This document shows, in pieces, positions 50,108 through 58,366 of a DNA stretch of 64,000 nucleotides; positions within the stretch are counted from its first letter, which is position 1, and the number at the start of each line of letters is the position of its first letter. Below the pieces are notes generated by a model. The model did no database searches, was not told the DNA's origin, and saw only the letters and a program-made list of their open reading frames with translations. Source of the DNA: Okeanomitos corallinicola TIOX110 (lineage in GTDB: Bacteria; Cyanobacteriota; Cyanobacteriia; Cyanobacteriales; Nostocaceae). The stretch is taken from assembly GCF_038050375.1 (NCBI RefSeq), contig NZ_CP150886.1:434001-498000 (forward strand), in the 5' to 3' direction. The translations under genes and the position numbers were made by a program.

Positions 50108-50551
50108 ATGGAACGTGGTCTTTTTTGGTTGCCTTTGTTGGTAGGATTTTTCTGGTTAGCTTGGCAAGGTTCACAGGAATATCAGAAACTAGAAGCATAT
50201 AAAATTTGGGCAGAAAACTTTGAACGAGCTAAGTATGATATTTATGCTGTTATGGGTCAAAAAAGTAATGATATTACTTGGGGAAAACCCACGACTAAAG
50301 GACCAATTCAACTAGAAACTTTTAGTTTATTAGATGTCATAAAAATCCAGCTATTAGTAAATAATAAATCTGTGGAAATAGAAAATCCACCCCCAAAAGG
50401 TCGTAATATTGAAATAGAGTTTCTATTTTCTGAATCGGATAAATCGGTAAAAGTTCCTTTTACAGAAATTCCTTTAGCAGCAAAATGGACTAAGTTTTTA
50501 CAGGAATTTTTACAAAAATTACAACATTTTAATGCTTCTTCCGAATCCTAA
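50108..50551 (+). CDS. Single-TM hypothetical protein
   Basis: 147 residues from ATG 50108 (MERGLFWLPLLVGFFWLAWQ), with one N-terminal TM helix and a soluble tail of beta-type sequence. A frame open to 50012 would add 32 AT-encoded residues with no good start, so I prefer the internal ATG. No family recognised. A hairpin follows (50568-50590). Confidence 0.6.
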   Translation: MERGLFWLPLLVGFFWLAWQGSQEYQKLEAYKIWAENFERAKYDIYAVMGQKSNDITWGKPTTKGPIQLETFSLLDVIKIQLLVNNKSVEIENPPPKGRNIEIEFLFSESDKSVKVPFTEIPLAAKWTKFLQEFLQKLQHFNASSES

Positions 50552-50567
50552 ACTCTCAATTTTGTAA

Positions 50568-50590
50568 GGGTTTAGCACTGCTAAAACCCC
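50568..50590. repeat. Palindromic intergenic repeat (copy of 6243 type)
   Basis: GGGTTTAGCA and GCTAAAACCCC form an imperfect stem, a near copy of 6243-6265. It lies between the 50108 gene and thiD. Confidence 0.6.
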
Positions 50591-50617
50591 TACTACTGAT
50601 TCTCATAAATCCTAACA

Positions 50618-51448
50618 ATGACAACTACAAAAACATCAATTCCTATAGCTTTAACTATTGCTGGTTCTGACAGCGGTGGAGGTGCAGGTATGCAAACAGA
50701 TTTAAAAACTTTTGCTTTTCACTGTGTTCACGGAACAAGTGCTATTACTTGCATTACAGCCCAAAATACTCTCGGTGTAGTCCGGGTTGATGCTATGACT
50801 TCAGATGCTGTAATTGCCCAAATTCGGGCAGTGGTGGAAGATATTGGAGTGCAAGCTGCCAAAACAGGAATGTTACTCAATCAGGAAATTATCACCGCTG
50901 TAGCTGGAGAAGTGACAGCTTTGCAGATTAATAATTTAGTAGTTGACCCAGTGATGGTATCACGGACGGGAGCGCAATTAATAGATGATGATGCAATTCA
51001 AACTTTATGTAATCAATTAATTCCTCAAGCGGCTATAATCACACCAAATCGTTATGAAGCAGAGATTTTAAGTGGGTTGGAAATTGTTTGTTTAGAAGAT
51101 ATGCAAACAGCAGCGGAAATTATCTATAGAAATATATCTAAAAATTCGGGTACAAAAGCAGTTTTAGTGAAGGGTGGGGGAATGTCTGGAGATGTGAAAG
51201 GTGTGGATGTTTGGTTTAATGGGGAAAGGTTAGAAGTTCTCAAAACCAAACAAGTAGAAACTAAAAATACTCATGGAACTGGTTGTACTTTATCAGCTGC
51301 AATTACTGCTAATTTAGCTTTGGGTAAAGATTTATGGACAGCGGTAAAAGATGCTAAAGAATATGTAACTTCTGCATTGAGTTATTCTTTAGATATTGGT
51401 CAAGGACAAGGCCCTGTGGGGCATTTTTTCCCGTTGTTGGAAAAATAA
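50618..51448 (+). CDS. thiD: Hydroxymethylpyrimidine/phosphomethylpyrimidine kinase
   Basis: A 276-residue PfkB-like kinase that phosphorylates HMP and HMP-P in thiamine synthesis. TIAGSDSGGGAGMQTDLKTF is the N-terminal signature, VDPVMVSRTGAQLID is conserved, and the ATP/anion-hole motif is NTHGTGCTLSAAI. No TPP riboswitch is visible upstream. Confidence 0.95.
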   Translation: MTTTKTSIPIALTIAGSDSGGGAGMQTDLKTFAFHCVHGTSAITCITAQNTLGVVRVDAMTSDAVIAQIRAVVEDIGVQAAKTGMLLNQEIITAVAGEVTALQINNLVVDPVMVSRTGAQLIDDDAIQTLCNQLIPQAAIITPNRYEAEILSGLEIVCLEDMQTAAEIIYRNISKNSGTKAVLVKGGGMSGDVKGVDVWFNGERLEVLKTKQVETKNTHGTGCTLSAAITANLALGKDLWTAVKDAKEYVTSALSYSLDIGQGQGPVGHFFPLLEK

Positions 51449-51544
51449 AAATTGTCAGAATTAGGATGTCCAGGATTAAAGGATTAACAGGATAGAATAT
51501 CTGTTTTCATCCTTTTTCGGGCAACTTGGTTATAAATATCTCTC

Positions 51545-51718
51545 TTCTGTCACTTTCTGAAAACACGTGCCATTTCTGAATTCTAGAGTTTTTATACAGT
51601 AGGCAATTGCCCAGTTTTTTACGCATAGAAATTCCGCAAGATGGCCAATACCTGAATCAATTGATATTGCGTCTCTTGAAAACTCCTTATTAATAGGATA
51701 ATCCGGAAAGTGACAGAA
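51545..51718 (-). mobile_element. MITE, copy 2 (174 bp, inverted)
   Basis: It reads on the minus strand as TTCTGTCACTTTCCGGATTA ... AGAAAGTGACAGAA and matches copy 1 along its length, lacking copy 1's 22-base insertion. Its terminal repeat holds TCCGGA. Confidence 0.85.
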
Positions 51719-51740
51719 TAGGGATATGTATTAAATCTAT

Positions 51741-51835
51741 AAGAAATCCCCCAGTGGGCATAGCCTACCAGGGGAGTTGAAGATCAAGGTGCATCTACCA
51801 ATAAAATGTTCTAGTGGAAAATAATCCAATCCGGA
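51741..51835 (-). ncRNA. Orphan NsiR1-like small RNA with DIF promoter
   Basis: On the minus strand: TCCGGA (51835-51830), then exactly 37 bases to GTAGATGCACC (starting 51798), as in the plus-strand array 6 kb away. The RNA body diverges (TTGATCTTCAA for CTGATAACTAA) but keeps the CCCCTGGTAGGC...GCCCACTGGGGG hairpin with compensating changes. The U-tract is poor (ATTTCTT), so termination may be weak. It is flanked on both sides by MITE copies in opposite orientation. Confidence 0.7.
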
Positions 51836-51992
51836 TAAAGTTGTAATAGCACTCTAAGGCCAAACAAACCGAAACAATCAACTTTGATAGCCAAATTTCT
51901 GGCACCATTCCTGAATAAGACTATCCCAAATTTTTTATTTAAGTATTTTTTTGTGTATTTTAGTGGAATTTGCAGTTTGTTATGTATCCCTA

Positions 51993-52104
51993 TTCTGTCA
52001 CTTTCCGGATTATCCTATTAATTAAAGAGTTTTCAAGAGACGCAATATCAATTGATTCAGGTCTGGAATTCAGAAATGATAAAGCTTTTCGGAAAATGAC
52101 AGAA
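51993..52104 (+). mobile_element. MITE, copy 3 (112 bp, internal deletion)
   Basis: It starts TTCTGTCACTTTCCGGATTA and ends CGGAAAATGACAGAA. It matches copy 2 in the outer parts (GAGACGCAATATCAATTGAT) but lacks about 60 central bases. It points opposite to copy 2. Confidence 0.8.
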
Positions 52105-52271
52105 AACGGATAGATTACGCAGTTTATTAAACTGGCACTTTGGTATTAATTCTCCATCAAAGTAACGCAAGAGCCAGAAAAATTAAGGTCTAAATAGCGC
52201 GACTCAAGGAAATACCAATTATAAACAAATATCATAGGTAATTAAACAAACAAGATATTAAACAAACAATC

Positions 52272-53429
52272 ATGAAAATTACCAAAAGGCTCACCAACTG
52301 GCTAGAAACCAACGCCTCAGCCCCTACCTACGGTGGTTGGGTACTAGCAGGAGTATCTGTTAGTTATTTAGGAGCTGCTATTAACACAATGACGGGCTGG
52401 TTATATGTAATTAGTGGGGTATCCCTCGCTATTTTAGGATTATCAATATTTTCAGCACCGCGATTGCTCAAAAATCTAGTCGTCAAACGCTTCCCCATCC
52501 CCCCAATTACCGCAGGTGATGAACTCAGCATAGAAATAGAAATTCATAACCCCACCCAAAAACCAGTCTCATTATTGCTAGTATCCGATACATTACCCTT
52601 TGTATTAGGTGAACCCACCAAACAACCAATAGATATCATTGAGCCAGAAAAATTTTACCGTTGGCACTACTACCAGCCTACCCAACGCAGAGGAATATAT
52701 AAATGGCTTCAGGTAGAACTAGCTACTGGTGCGCCCTGGGGTTTATTTTGGTGTCGTCGTCAACGGGAATGTCCCGCCATAGCCATAGTTTATCCCACTG
52801 TCTTACCCCTAAGCAATTGCCCCCTAGTAGACGAAATTGGCCAAGATGACAGTCAAAGAAATGACCCCCGTGGTAAACCCTTACAATTAGCTACATCTGG
52901 CTTAGTGCGATCGCTCCGTCCCTACCGCATTGGAGATCCTACCCGTCTCATCCATTGGCGTACCAGCGCCCGTTATGGAGAATTACGAGTCAGAGAACTA
53001 GAATTAATCACTGGTGGCCAAGAAGTGATTATTGCCCTTGATACTGCTGCTAAATGGGACGAAGAACAATTTGAACAAGCAGTCATCGCCGCCGCATCCT
53101 TATATTTTTATGCCCAAAGGCAAGAACTACAAGTACAACTATGGACAGCAGCTACAGGAGTAGTTAAAGGTGATGTCACCATTTTAGAAGCCCTAGCAGC
53201 AACCAACCCCCTAGAAGAAGACAAGCAACCACCAGAAACATCACCCCTAATTTGGCTAACCCAAAACCCCCTCACCCTATCTAACCTACCAGCCGATAGT
53301 CGTTGGGTACTATGGCAAGATCCCAATTCATCAGCAAAAATGATAGTTAACCAAGACTACTCCGGCATCATTTTAGATAGTGAACAAGAATTGCAACTAC
53401 AACTACAAAAACCATTAGCCTCATTTTGA
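52272..53429 (+). CDS. DUF58-domain membrane protein
   Basis: A 385-residue protein. Two N-terminal TM helices (WVLAGVSVSYLGAAI, YVISGVSLAILGLSIFS) precede a beta-rich domain and the DUF58 signature PYRIGDPTRLIHWRTSARYG near residue 220. DUF58 is a von Willebrand A-like domain, often encoded next to MoxR ATPases and transglutaminases; neither is beside it here. Confidence 0.9.
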   Translation: MKITKRLTNWLETNASAPTYGGWVLAGVSVSYLGAAINTMTGWLYVISGVSLAILGLSIFSAPRLLKNLVVKRFPIPPITAGDELSIEIEIHNPTQKPVSLLLVSDTLPFVLGEPTKQPIDIIEPEKFYRWHYYQPTQRRGIYKWLQVELATGAPWGLFWCRRQRECPAIAIVYPTVLPLSNCPLVDEIGQDDSQRNDPRGKPLQLATSGLVRSLRPYRIGDPTRLIHWRTSARYGELRVRELELITGGQEVIIALDTAAKWDEEQFEQAVIAAASLYFYAQRQELQVQLWTAATGVVKGDVTILEALAATNPLEEDKQPPETSPLIWLTQNPLTLSNLPADSRWVLWQDPNSSAKMIVNQDYSGIILDSEQELQLQLQKPLASF

Positions 53430-53564
53430 CAGGAAATGCGAAAGTCAGAAGACAGAATTTATTAACTTTGACTTTTGACTTTTGACTTGATGCCTCCCCC
53501 TCACCTAGTACCCTGCTGTTGTACAATGCAAAGAAATATTTAAGTTATAAAAACGCCGATCCCA

Positions 53565-53930
53565 ATGGTCAATTCAGAAGCGAACACAAAAGCCAGTGAT
53601 AAAAGCCTAGAGGCAATGCGCCATTTTTCCGAACAATACGCCAAGCGGACTGGTACTTTCTTCTGTACTGAATCCTCCGTTACAGCAGTAGTAATTGAGG
53701 GTTTAGCTAAACACAAAGATGATTTAGGAGCGCCTTTATGTCCTTGTCGTCACTACGAAGATAAAGAAGCAGAAGTTAACGCTGCCTATTGGAACTGTCC
53801 CTGTGTACCGATGCGAGAAAGAAAAGAATGTCACTGTATGTTATTTCTCACCAGTGATAATGACTTTGCTTGTGAAAGACAAGACATTTCTTTAGAAACC
53901 ATCAAAGAAGTACGCGAAAGCATGGGTTAA
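53565..53930 (+). CDS. ftrC: Ferredoxin-thioredoxin reductase, catalytic subunit
   Basis: A 121-residue [4Fe-4S] protein that passes electrons from photosystem I ferredoxin to thioredoxin. The cluster and redox cysteines are in FFCTES, PLCPCRHY, WNCPCVPM and ECHCMLF, the CPC-x16-CPC-x8-CHC pattern of the family. The gene is followed after 6 bases by a DUF309 gene, so the two are co-transcribed. Confidence 0.97.
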   Translation: MVNSEANTKASDKSLEAMRHFSEQYAKRTGTFFCTESSVTAVVIEGLAKHKDDLGAPLCPCRHYEDKEAEVNAAYWNCPCVPMRERKECHCMLFLTSDNDFACERQDISLETIKEVRESMG

Positions 53931-53936
53931 ACACTG

Positions 53937-54329
53937 ATGAGTGAAAACCTACCCCCAGAGTTTTGGCAAGGAGTAGAACAGTTCAACACTGGGCAGTTCT
54001 ACGCCTGTCACGACACCCTAGAAGCTTTATGGATTGAAGCAGCAGACCCAGAAAAAAGCCTATACCAAGGTATTCTCCAAATTGCCGTAGGTCTTTATCA
54101 TCTGGGTAATGGTAACTTACGAGGGGCAATGATTTTACTAGGAGAAGGTACAAATCGTCTCCGTCGTTATCCTAATAATGATTGTGGTATTGATGTGGAA
54201 AAATTACTACTCGATGGTGTGAAATTTTTAAAGGTACTCCAACAAACAGATCAAAAAAAAGTACCTCATGGTGATTTAATAGCAAATTCAGTCTTGCCTT
54301 TACCAAGGATTTCTATTATTAAGGAATAG
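53937..54329 (+). CDS. DUF309 protein
   Basis: A 130-residue helical protein with the DUF309 signature FYACHDTLEALWIEAADPEK and QGILQIAVGLYHL. A metal-binding role has been suggested from its His/Asp/Glu pattern, but its function is unknown. It lies 6 bases after ftrC. Confidence 0.88.
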   Translation: MSENLPPEFWQGVEQFNTGQFYACHDTLEALWIEAADPEKSLYQGILQIAVGLYHLGNGNLRGAMILLGEGTNRLRRYPNNDCGIDVEKLLLDGVKFLKVLQQTDQKKVPHGDLIANSVLPLPRISIIKE

Positions 54330-54409
54330 CAGTTCAGAAACTTTGGGTTCAGGAAATCGTCAAAAATTCAAATTAGAATATAACCTGAAATCTTCTATTT
54401 CCAATTACT

Positions 54410-54907
54410 ATGATACCTTCCTATCAATTGCCAAAATCACAAATACTCCGTCTAGGATTAGCTCTCATGCTGCCTGTAGCCTTCTTGGGTACGTTATCCC
54501 TAAACAACCCAATTCCCCAGGCTACAGCCCAAACCGCGAAGGGAAATCGCCCTCTGACTATTCGTTCCGATGTGCAAGAATACGATTCTACAACTCAAGT
54601 GATTACTGCACGTGGTAATGTGCAAATGTTATATCCTGCTCGTCAGTTACAAGCAACCGCAGCCCAAGCCCAATATTTTAGCCAAGAACGGCGCATAGAT
54701 TTCAGTGGTAATGTTTATATTTTGCAACAGGGTAATAATAGTATCCGAGCAGAAAGAGTTACTTACTTAATTGACGAAGGACGATTTATTGCTTTGCCTA
54801 AATCTGATCGTCAAGTGGAATCAGTTTATATGGTAGAAGATGCTAATTTAAATGGACAAACATCTAAACCAGCACCGAAAACACCAGCACTCAAGCCTTC
54901 TAATTAG
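54410..54907 (+). CDS. LptA/OstA-like periplasmic protein
   Basis: A 165-residue protein with a signal peptide (LGLALMLPVAFLGTLSL, cleavage near ATAQT) and an OstA_N beta-jellyroll (LTIRSDVQEYDSTTQVITAR, then IDFSGNVYILQQGNNSIRAE). LptA-type proteins bridge the periplasm for lipopolysaccharide transport. An overlapping frame at 54343-54618 is spurious. Confidence 0.88.
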   Translation: MIPSYQLPKSQILRLGLALMLPVAFLGTLSLNNPIPQATAQTAKGNRPLTIRSDVQEYDSTTQVITARGNVQMLYPARQLQATAAQAQYFSQERRIDFSGNVYILQQGNNSIRAERVTYLIDEGRFIALPKSDRQVESVYMVEDANLNGQTSKPAPKTPALKPSN

Positions 54908-54950
54908 GGCTTGCGGAAAAGGTTTTTCCTTGCTTGTCACCCCCTGAAGT

Positions 54951-55226
54951 TTAAAAGTCAGCAACAGGTAATTTACCTTGTAACAAAGCCAAATTTCCTT
55001 GAACACAAGCACTACAACCACAACCATTGTGATTGATAACTTTATGGTTTTGTTGATGGAAAATTGGCTCTGTTAATTCAGGAGTTGCTTGTACAGATAC
55101 GGCTACAACTTGGTCTGCATTAGGTATAACTTGGCACTTAGTAGATGCTTGGGCGGGATTAACTACCAACAGCAGAGATGCTAAAAAAACTTGACAAGCG
55201 CAAAAAATCAGTTTAGCTATGTTCAT
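54951..55226 (-). CDS. Small secreted cysteine-containing protein
   Basis: A 91-residue protein with a signal peptide (LIFCACQVFLASLLLVVNPA, cleavage near AQA) and a mature part of about 60 residues holding HNGCGCSACVQGN. The Cys/His cluster suggests metal binding or disulphides. Family unknown. Convergent with the LptA-like gene. Confidence 0.6.
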   Translation of the reverse strand: MNIAKLIFCACQVFLASLLLVVNPAQASTKCQVIPNADQVVAVSVQATPELTEPIFHQQNHKVINHNGCGCSACVQGNLALLQGKLPVADF

Positions 55227-55291
55227 AATTTACTGCTTATAATTTACACTGAAATACTGCTGCTGATACAGCATACTCGATTTATTCAGCA

Positions 55292-56332
55292 TTAGTCATT
55301 AGTTCTTGACCACATTAATAACTCTCCTTGTTCCCCACCTGCGGCTAAAAATTTACCTTGGGGATGCCATGCTAGGGTAGAAAAACCTCCACTCACACCA
55401 GTTAAAATCTGTGCTACTTCGTCATTTTGATTCCATACACATAACCAACCATCAGCACCGGCAGAGGTAAGAATTAGACTTTGAGGTATGTAGGCGATCG
55501 CATTAATTATATCCACATGATTGGTTAAAACTCGCGCTTCCCAACCCAAATCTTCATCTACTGACTTTTCCCAAACCACCACACCATCAACACTGGAAGT
55601 AGCCAATAGCGGCGCTCCTGTAGCACTTTTTACTTCTGACCAAACCAACTGGCGAATTTTCCCCGGAAAACCACGCATGACCCATGGATCAGGATTTCCC
55701 CATTCTAAAACTGTAACGCTACGATCCATATTTCCTGAAGCTAAATATTTACCGTCAGGAGACCACCCCATAGCTAAACTCACAGTTGTAGTAGCGAAAA
55801 CATAGGGTTCATCATCCCAATTTTGACTATTCCAAACCTTTAAGCCTTGATAACCACTAAGCGCTAAATATTGTCCATCATTACGCCAATCAATTCCTAA
55901 GATTGAGGAGTTTTCAAAATTAAGAGTAACAACTATTTCTGCTGTGTCTGCATCCCAGACTTGCACATAACGTCCTAAACTAAATGCCAGGTAATTATTA
56001 ATAGGATGCCAAGTTAATTTATCAACCCAAGCAGGGGCATTTTCTAAGGTTGTAATTAATTGATTACCTCGCCATATTTTCACCGTTCCATCTTGTCCAC
56101 CCACGGCTAAATATTCACCATCAGCAGAAAAAGCTACACAATCTGTTGATTTACCTGTAATAGTTTGTAAGTTGGTAAGTTGTTGATTTTCCCAAATTAT
56201 CACCTCTCCTGCTGCGGAAGTTACAGCCAGTTTTTCACCAGATGCAGACCAAGCTAGAGATGTAACATAGTCAGTAACTTTACTGGAATAGTAAGTTGTA
56301 AATTTTTCAGTTTTATTATTTGTGTAGTTCAT
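55292..56332 (-). CDS. WD40-repeat protein
   Basis: A 346-residue beta-propeller of seven or so WD40 blades and nothing else (VTSLAWSASGEKLAVTSAAG first, LAWHPQGKFLAAGGEQGELL last). No signal, membrane or enzymatic domain. Probably a protein-interaction scaffold. Confidence 0.88.
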   Translation of the reverse strand: MNYTNNKTEKFTTYYSSKVTDYVTSLAWSASGEKLAVTSAAGEVIIWENQQLTNLQTITGKSTDCVAFSADGEYLAVGGQDGTVKIWRGNQLITTLENAPAWVDKLTWHPINNYLAFSLGRYVQVWDADTAEIVVTLNFENSSILGIDWRNDGQYLALSGYQGLKVWNSQNWDDEPYVFATTTVSLAMGWSPDGKYLASGNMDRSVTVLEWGNPDPWVMRGFPGKIRQLVWSEVKSATGAPLLATSSVDGVVVWEKSVDEDLGWEARVLTNHVDIINAIAYIPQSLILTSAGADGWLCVWNQNDEVAQILTGVSGGFSTLAWHPQGKFLAAGGEQGELLMWSRTND

Positions 56333-56504
56333 GATAAAGATTATATGATATTTATTTTAATTTTCATTATATAGCAATTCTATTTAATTTTTGAATATAT
56401 ACTTAGGGTGGGCATTGCCCACCACTAACCTTAACATTTCTGGGAATAGTTTGGTTGTTTCTTGCGTAACTACTTATCAATAAAATACCTTTTTCCAGTC
56501 AATT

Positions 56505-57371
56505 TTAAGGATTAGGTTTTTGTAGCAAAAGTGCTAAAACTATCAGAGGTTTTTTGAAAATAAAGTTTCTTGCTTGTGGGGTAAAATAGTCTTTCAAATT
56601 TGCCTTCCACCAGAAATTGACTGCAATATTTACTTGTTCTAAAGAGTAAACTTGATGCCACCAAAAAGGAGGCATAAACAGCATTTCTCCAGGCTCTAGA
56701 ACACATTCTATAACTTGTGCTTCTTTAAATTTAGGAAATTTATCAAAGTCAGGTTTGTCAATATTTAAGTAACTCAAATGTGGTGCTTTTGAATCTACAG
56801 AATGAGGATATAAAAAAGGAGTTTGGTTTGGTGCAAACAGTAGCAGTTTTTTTCTGCCCCGCACCTGACATAATATATTTTGTGCTGCATCCCAATGTAA
56901 TGGAGTAGTATTTCCACCAGTACCTATCCAGAGATTCGACACGATGAAAGATTTCTGACTAATGTAATCTGGAACTTCAATATCTGGTAATAGTTCTGGG
57001 AACATTAATTTAATTGGATTTTGTTGCAGGTAATAGTATTGGTCAGATTTATTTTCCTGAGTTATCCAATTGGTAAACTCAGAAAACTGCATTTTTGTAC
57101 TAGATAAAGTATCCCCAGTATCTGGATCAAAAGTAAATATTTTGTTTTTATTAGAGATATTGATATCTAATTCTTTATCACCCACAACACCATTCAAATA
57201 ATCCAGTGACCATGAATGAAAGGCTTTCCATTCTTCTATTTTGCCAGTAATTATTACTGGTTTGCTATAAGCTTGAGTTGCTTGTTTGAACTCTTGCTTT
57301 GTAGGTTTATGAATACGTGCAATGCTATTTACTGAGAGTTGTTCCGGGTTTTTTTCTACATTGATAGTCAT
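56505..57371 (-). CDS. JmjC/cupin_8-type Fe(II)/2-oxoglutarate oxygenase, copy 1
   Basis: A 288-residue protein. The metal triad is intact: His and Asp in GGNTTPLHWDAAQN and the distal His in PPFWWHQVYSLE. The conserved RGRKKLLLFAPNQ holds Lys residues that may bind 2-oxoglutarate. As the last gene of a natural-product operon it probably hydroxylates the peptide or a precursor. It is a tandem paralogue of the next gene (both share SKPVIITGKIEEWKAF). Confidence 0.85.
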   Translation of the reverse strand: MTINVEKNPEQLSVNSIARIHKPTKQEFKQATQAYSKPVIITGKIEEWKAFHSWSLDYLNGVVGDKELDINISNKNKIFTFDPDTGDTLSSTKMQFSEFTNWITQENKSDQYYYLQQNPIKLMFPELLPDIEVPDYISQKSFIVSNLWIGTGGNTTPLHWDAAQNILCQVRGRKKLLLFAPNQTPFLYPHSVDSKAPHLSYLNIDKPDFDKFPKFKEAQVIECVLEPGEMLFMPPFWWHQVYSLEQVNIAVNFWWKANLKDYFTPQARNFIFKKPLIVLALLLQKPNP

Positions 57372-57433
57372 GATTTTATCTCATAGTTGATTTTAGTGGA
57401 TTTGAAAATTAGGAATTTTAAATTGCTTATCCC

Positions 57434-58312
57434 TCAGTTTTTTTTAGAAGCCTTGCTGAAGAGGGATTTGATCAGAAGTCCAATTTGTTGAGGACTACTT
57501 GCAAAAATACGTCTTGCTTGTGGTGCAAAATAATCTTTAAAATTCATACCCCACCAAAAATTGATGGCAATATTTAGCTGATCTAGAGAGTGAACTTGAT
57601 GCCACCAAAAAGGAGGAATGAAAAGCATTTCACCAGGTTCTAGAGTACACTCTGTATATCTGGCGTTTTTAAATTTAGGAAATTTATTGAAGTCAGGGTT
57701 ATTAATTTTTACCTGACTCATATGTGGTATCTTTGAATTGACAGGAAAAGAATATAAACAAGAGGTTTGTTTAGGTTCAAACAGTAACAGTTTTTTTCTT
57801 CCTCGTACCTGACATAATAAATTTTGTACGGAATCCCAATGCAATGGACTGGTATTACCTCCTGTACCCATCCAGAGATTTGCTAACACAAAGACATTCT
57901 TTTTAATGTATTCTGGCGTTGCAATATCTGGTAATAATTCTGGAAAAGATGTTTCAATGGGAGTTTGATAAAGGTAATAAAATGTTTCAGTTCTATCACC
58001 GTTAAGAATCCAGTCAGTGAAGTCATTAAACTTCATTTGTATACTAGGTAAGATGTAATCATTTTCTTCGGTAAAGGTGAAGGTTTTATTTTTAGAAACG
58101 CTGATTTTAACTTCTTTGTTTTCTAAAGCTTGATTCAAATAGTCAATTGACCAGGAATCAAAGGCTTTCCATTCCTCTATTTTGCCAGTAATAATCACTG
58201 GTTTACTATAAGATTGAGTTGCCTGTTTAAACTCTGATAGTGTGGGTTTATGAATACGTGCAATTGTATTTCCTGAACTTTGCACTACTGGATTTTCAAC
58301 GCTGGTAGTCAT
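57434..58312 (-). CDS. JmjC/cupin_8-type Fe(II)/2-oxoglutarate oxygenase, copy 2
   Basis: A 292-residue paralogue of the 56505 gene. The triad is in GGNTSPLHWDSVQN and PPFWWHQVHSLD. The C-terminus is different and Lys-rich. It lies 54 bases after the AT-ACP-aminotransferase gene and 62 bases before its paralogue, on one strand, so both are probably in the NRPS operon. Confidence 0.85.
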   Translation of the reverse strand: MTTSVENPVVQSSGNTIARIHKPTLSEFKQATQSYSKPVIITGKIEEWKAFDSWSIDYLNQALENKEVKISVSKNKTFTFTEENDYILPSIQMKFNDFTDWILNGDRTETFYYLYQTPIETSFPELLPDIATPEYIKKNVFVLANLWMGTGGNTSPLHWDSVQNLLCQVRGRKKLLLFEPKQTSCLYSFPVNSKIPHMSQVKINNPDFNKFPKFKNARYTECTLEPGEMLFIPPFWWHQVHSLDQLNIAINFWWGMNFKDYFAPQARRIFASSPQQIGLLIKSLFSKASKKN

Positions 58313-58366
58313 AGGTTTCTCCTATCATTGATTTTGAATTTAGGAATGATATTTTTTGCTGATTGT

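Noticed and set aside
50618-50640. A possible TPP riboswitch before thiD
   Set aside because: The 66-base gap has only a dispersed palindrome and none of the conserved THI-box sequence.
54343-54618. A 91-codon frame overlapping the LptA-like gene
   Set aside because: It is out of frame with a well-supported OstA_N protein that has a signal peptide.
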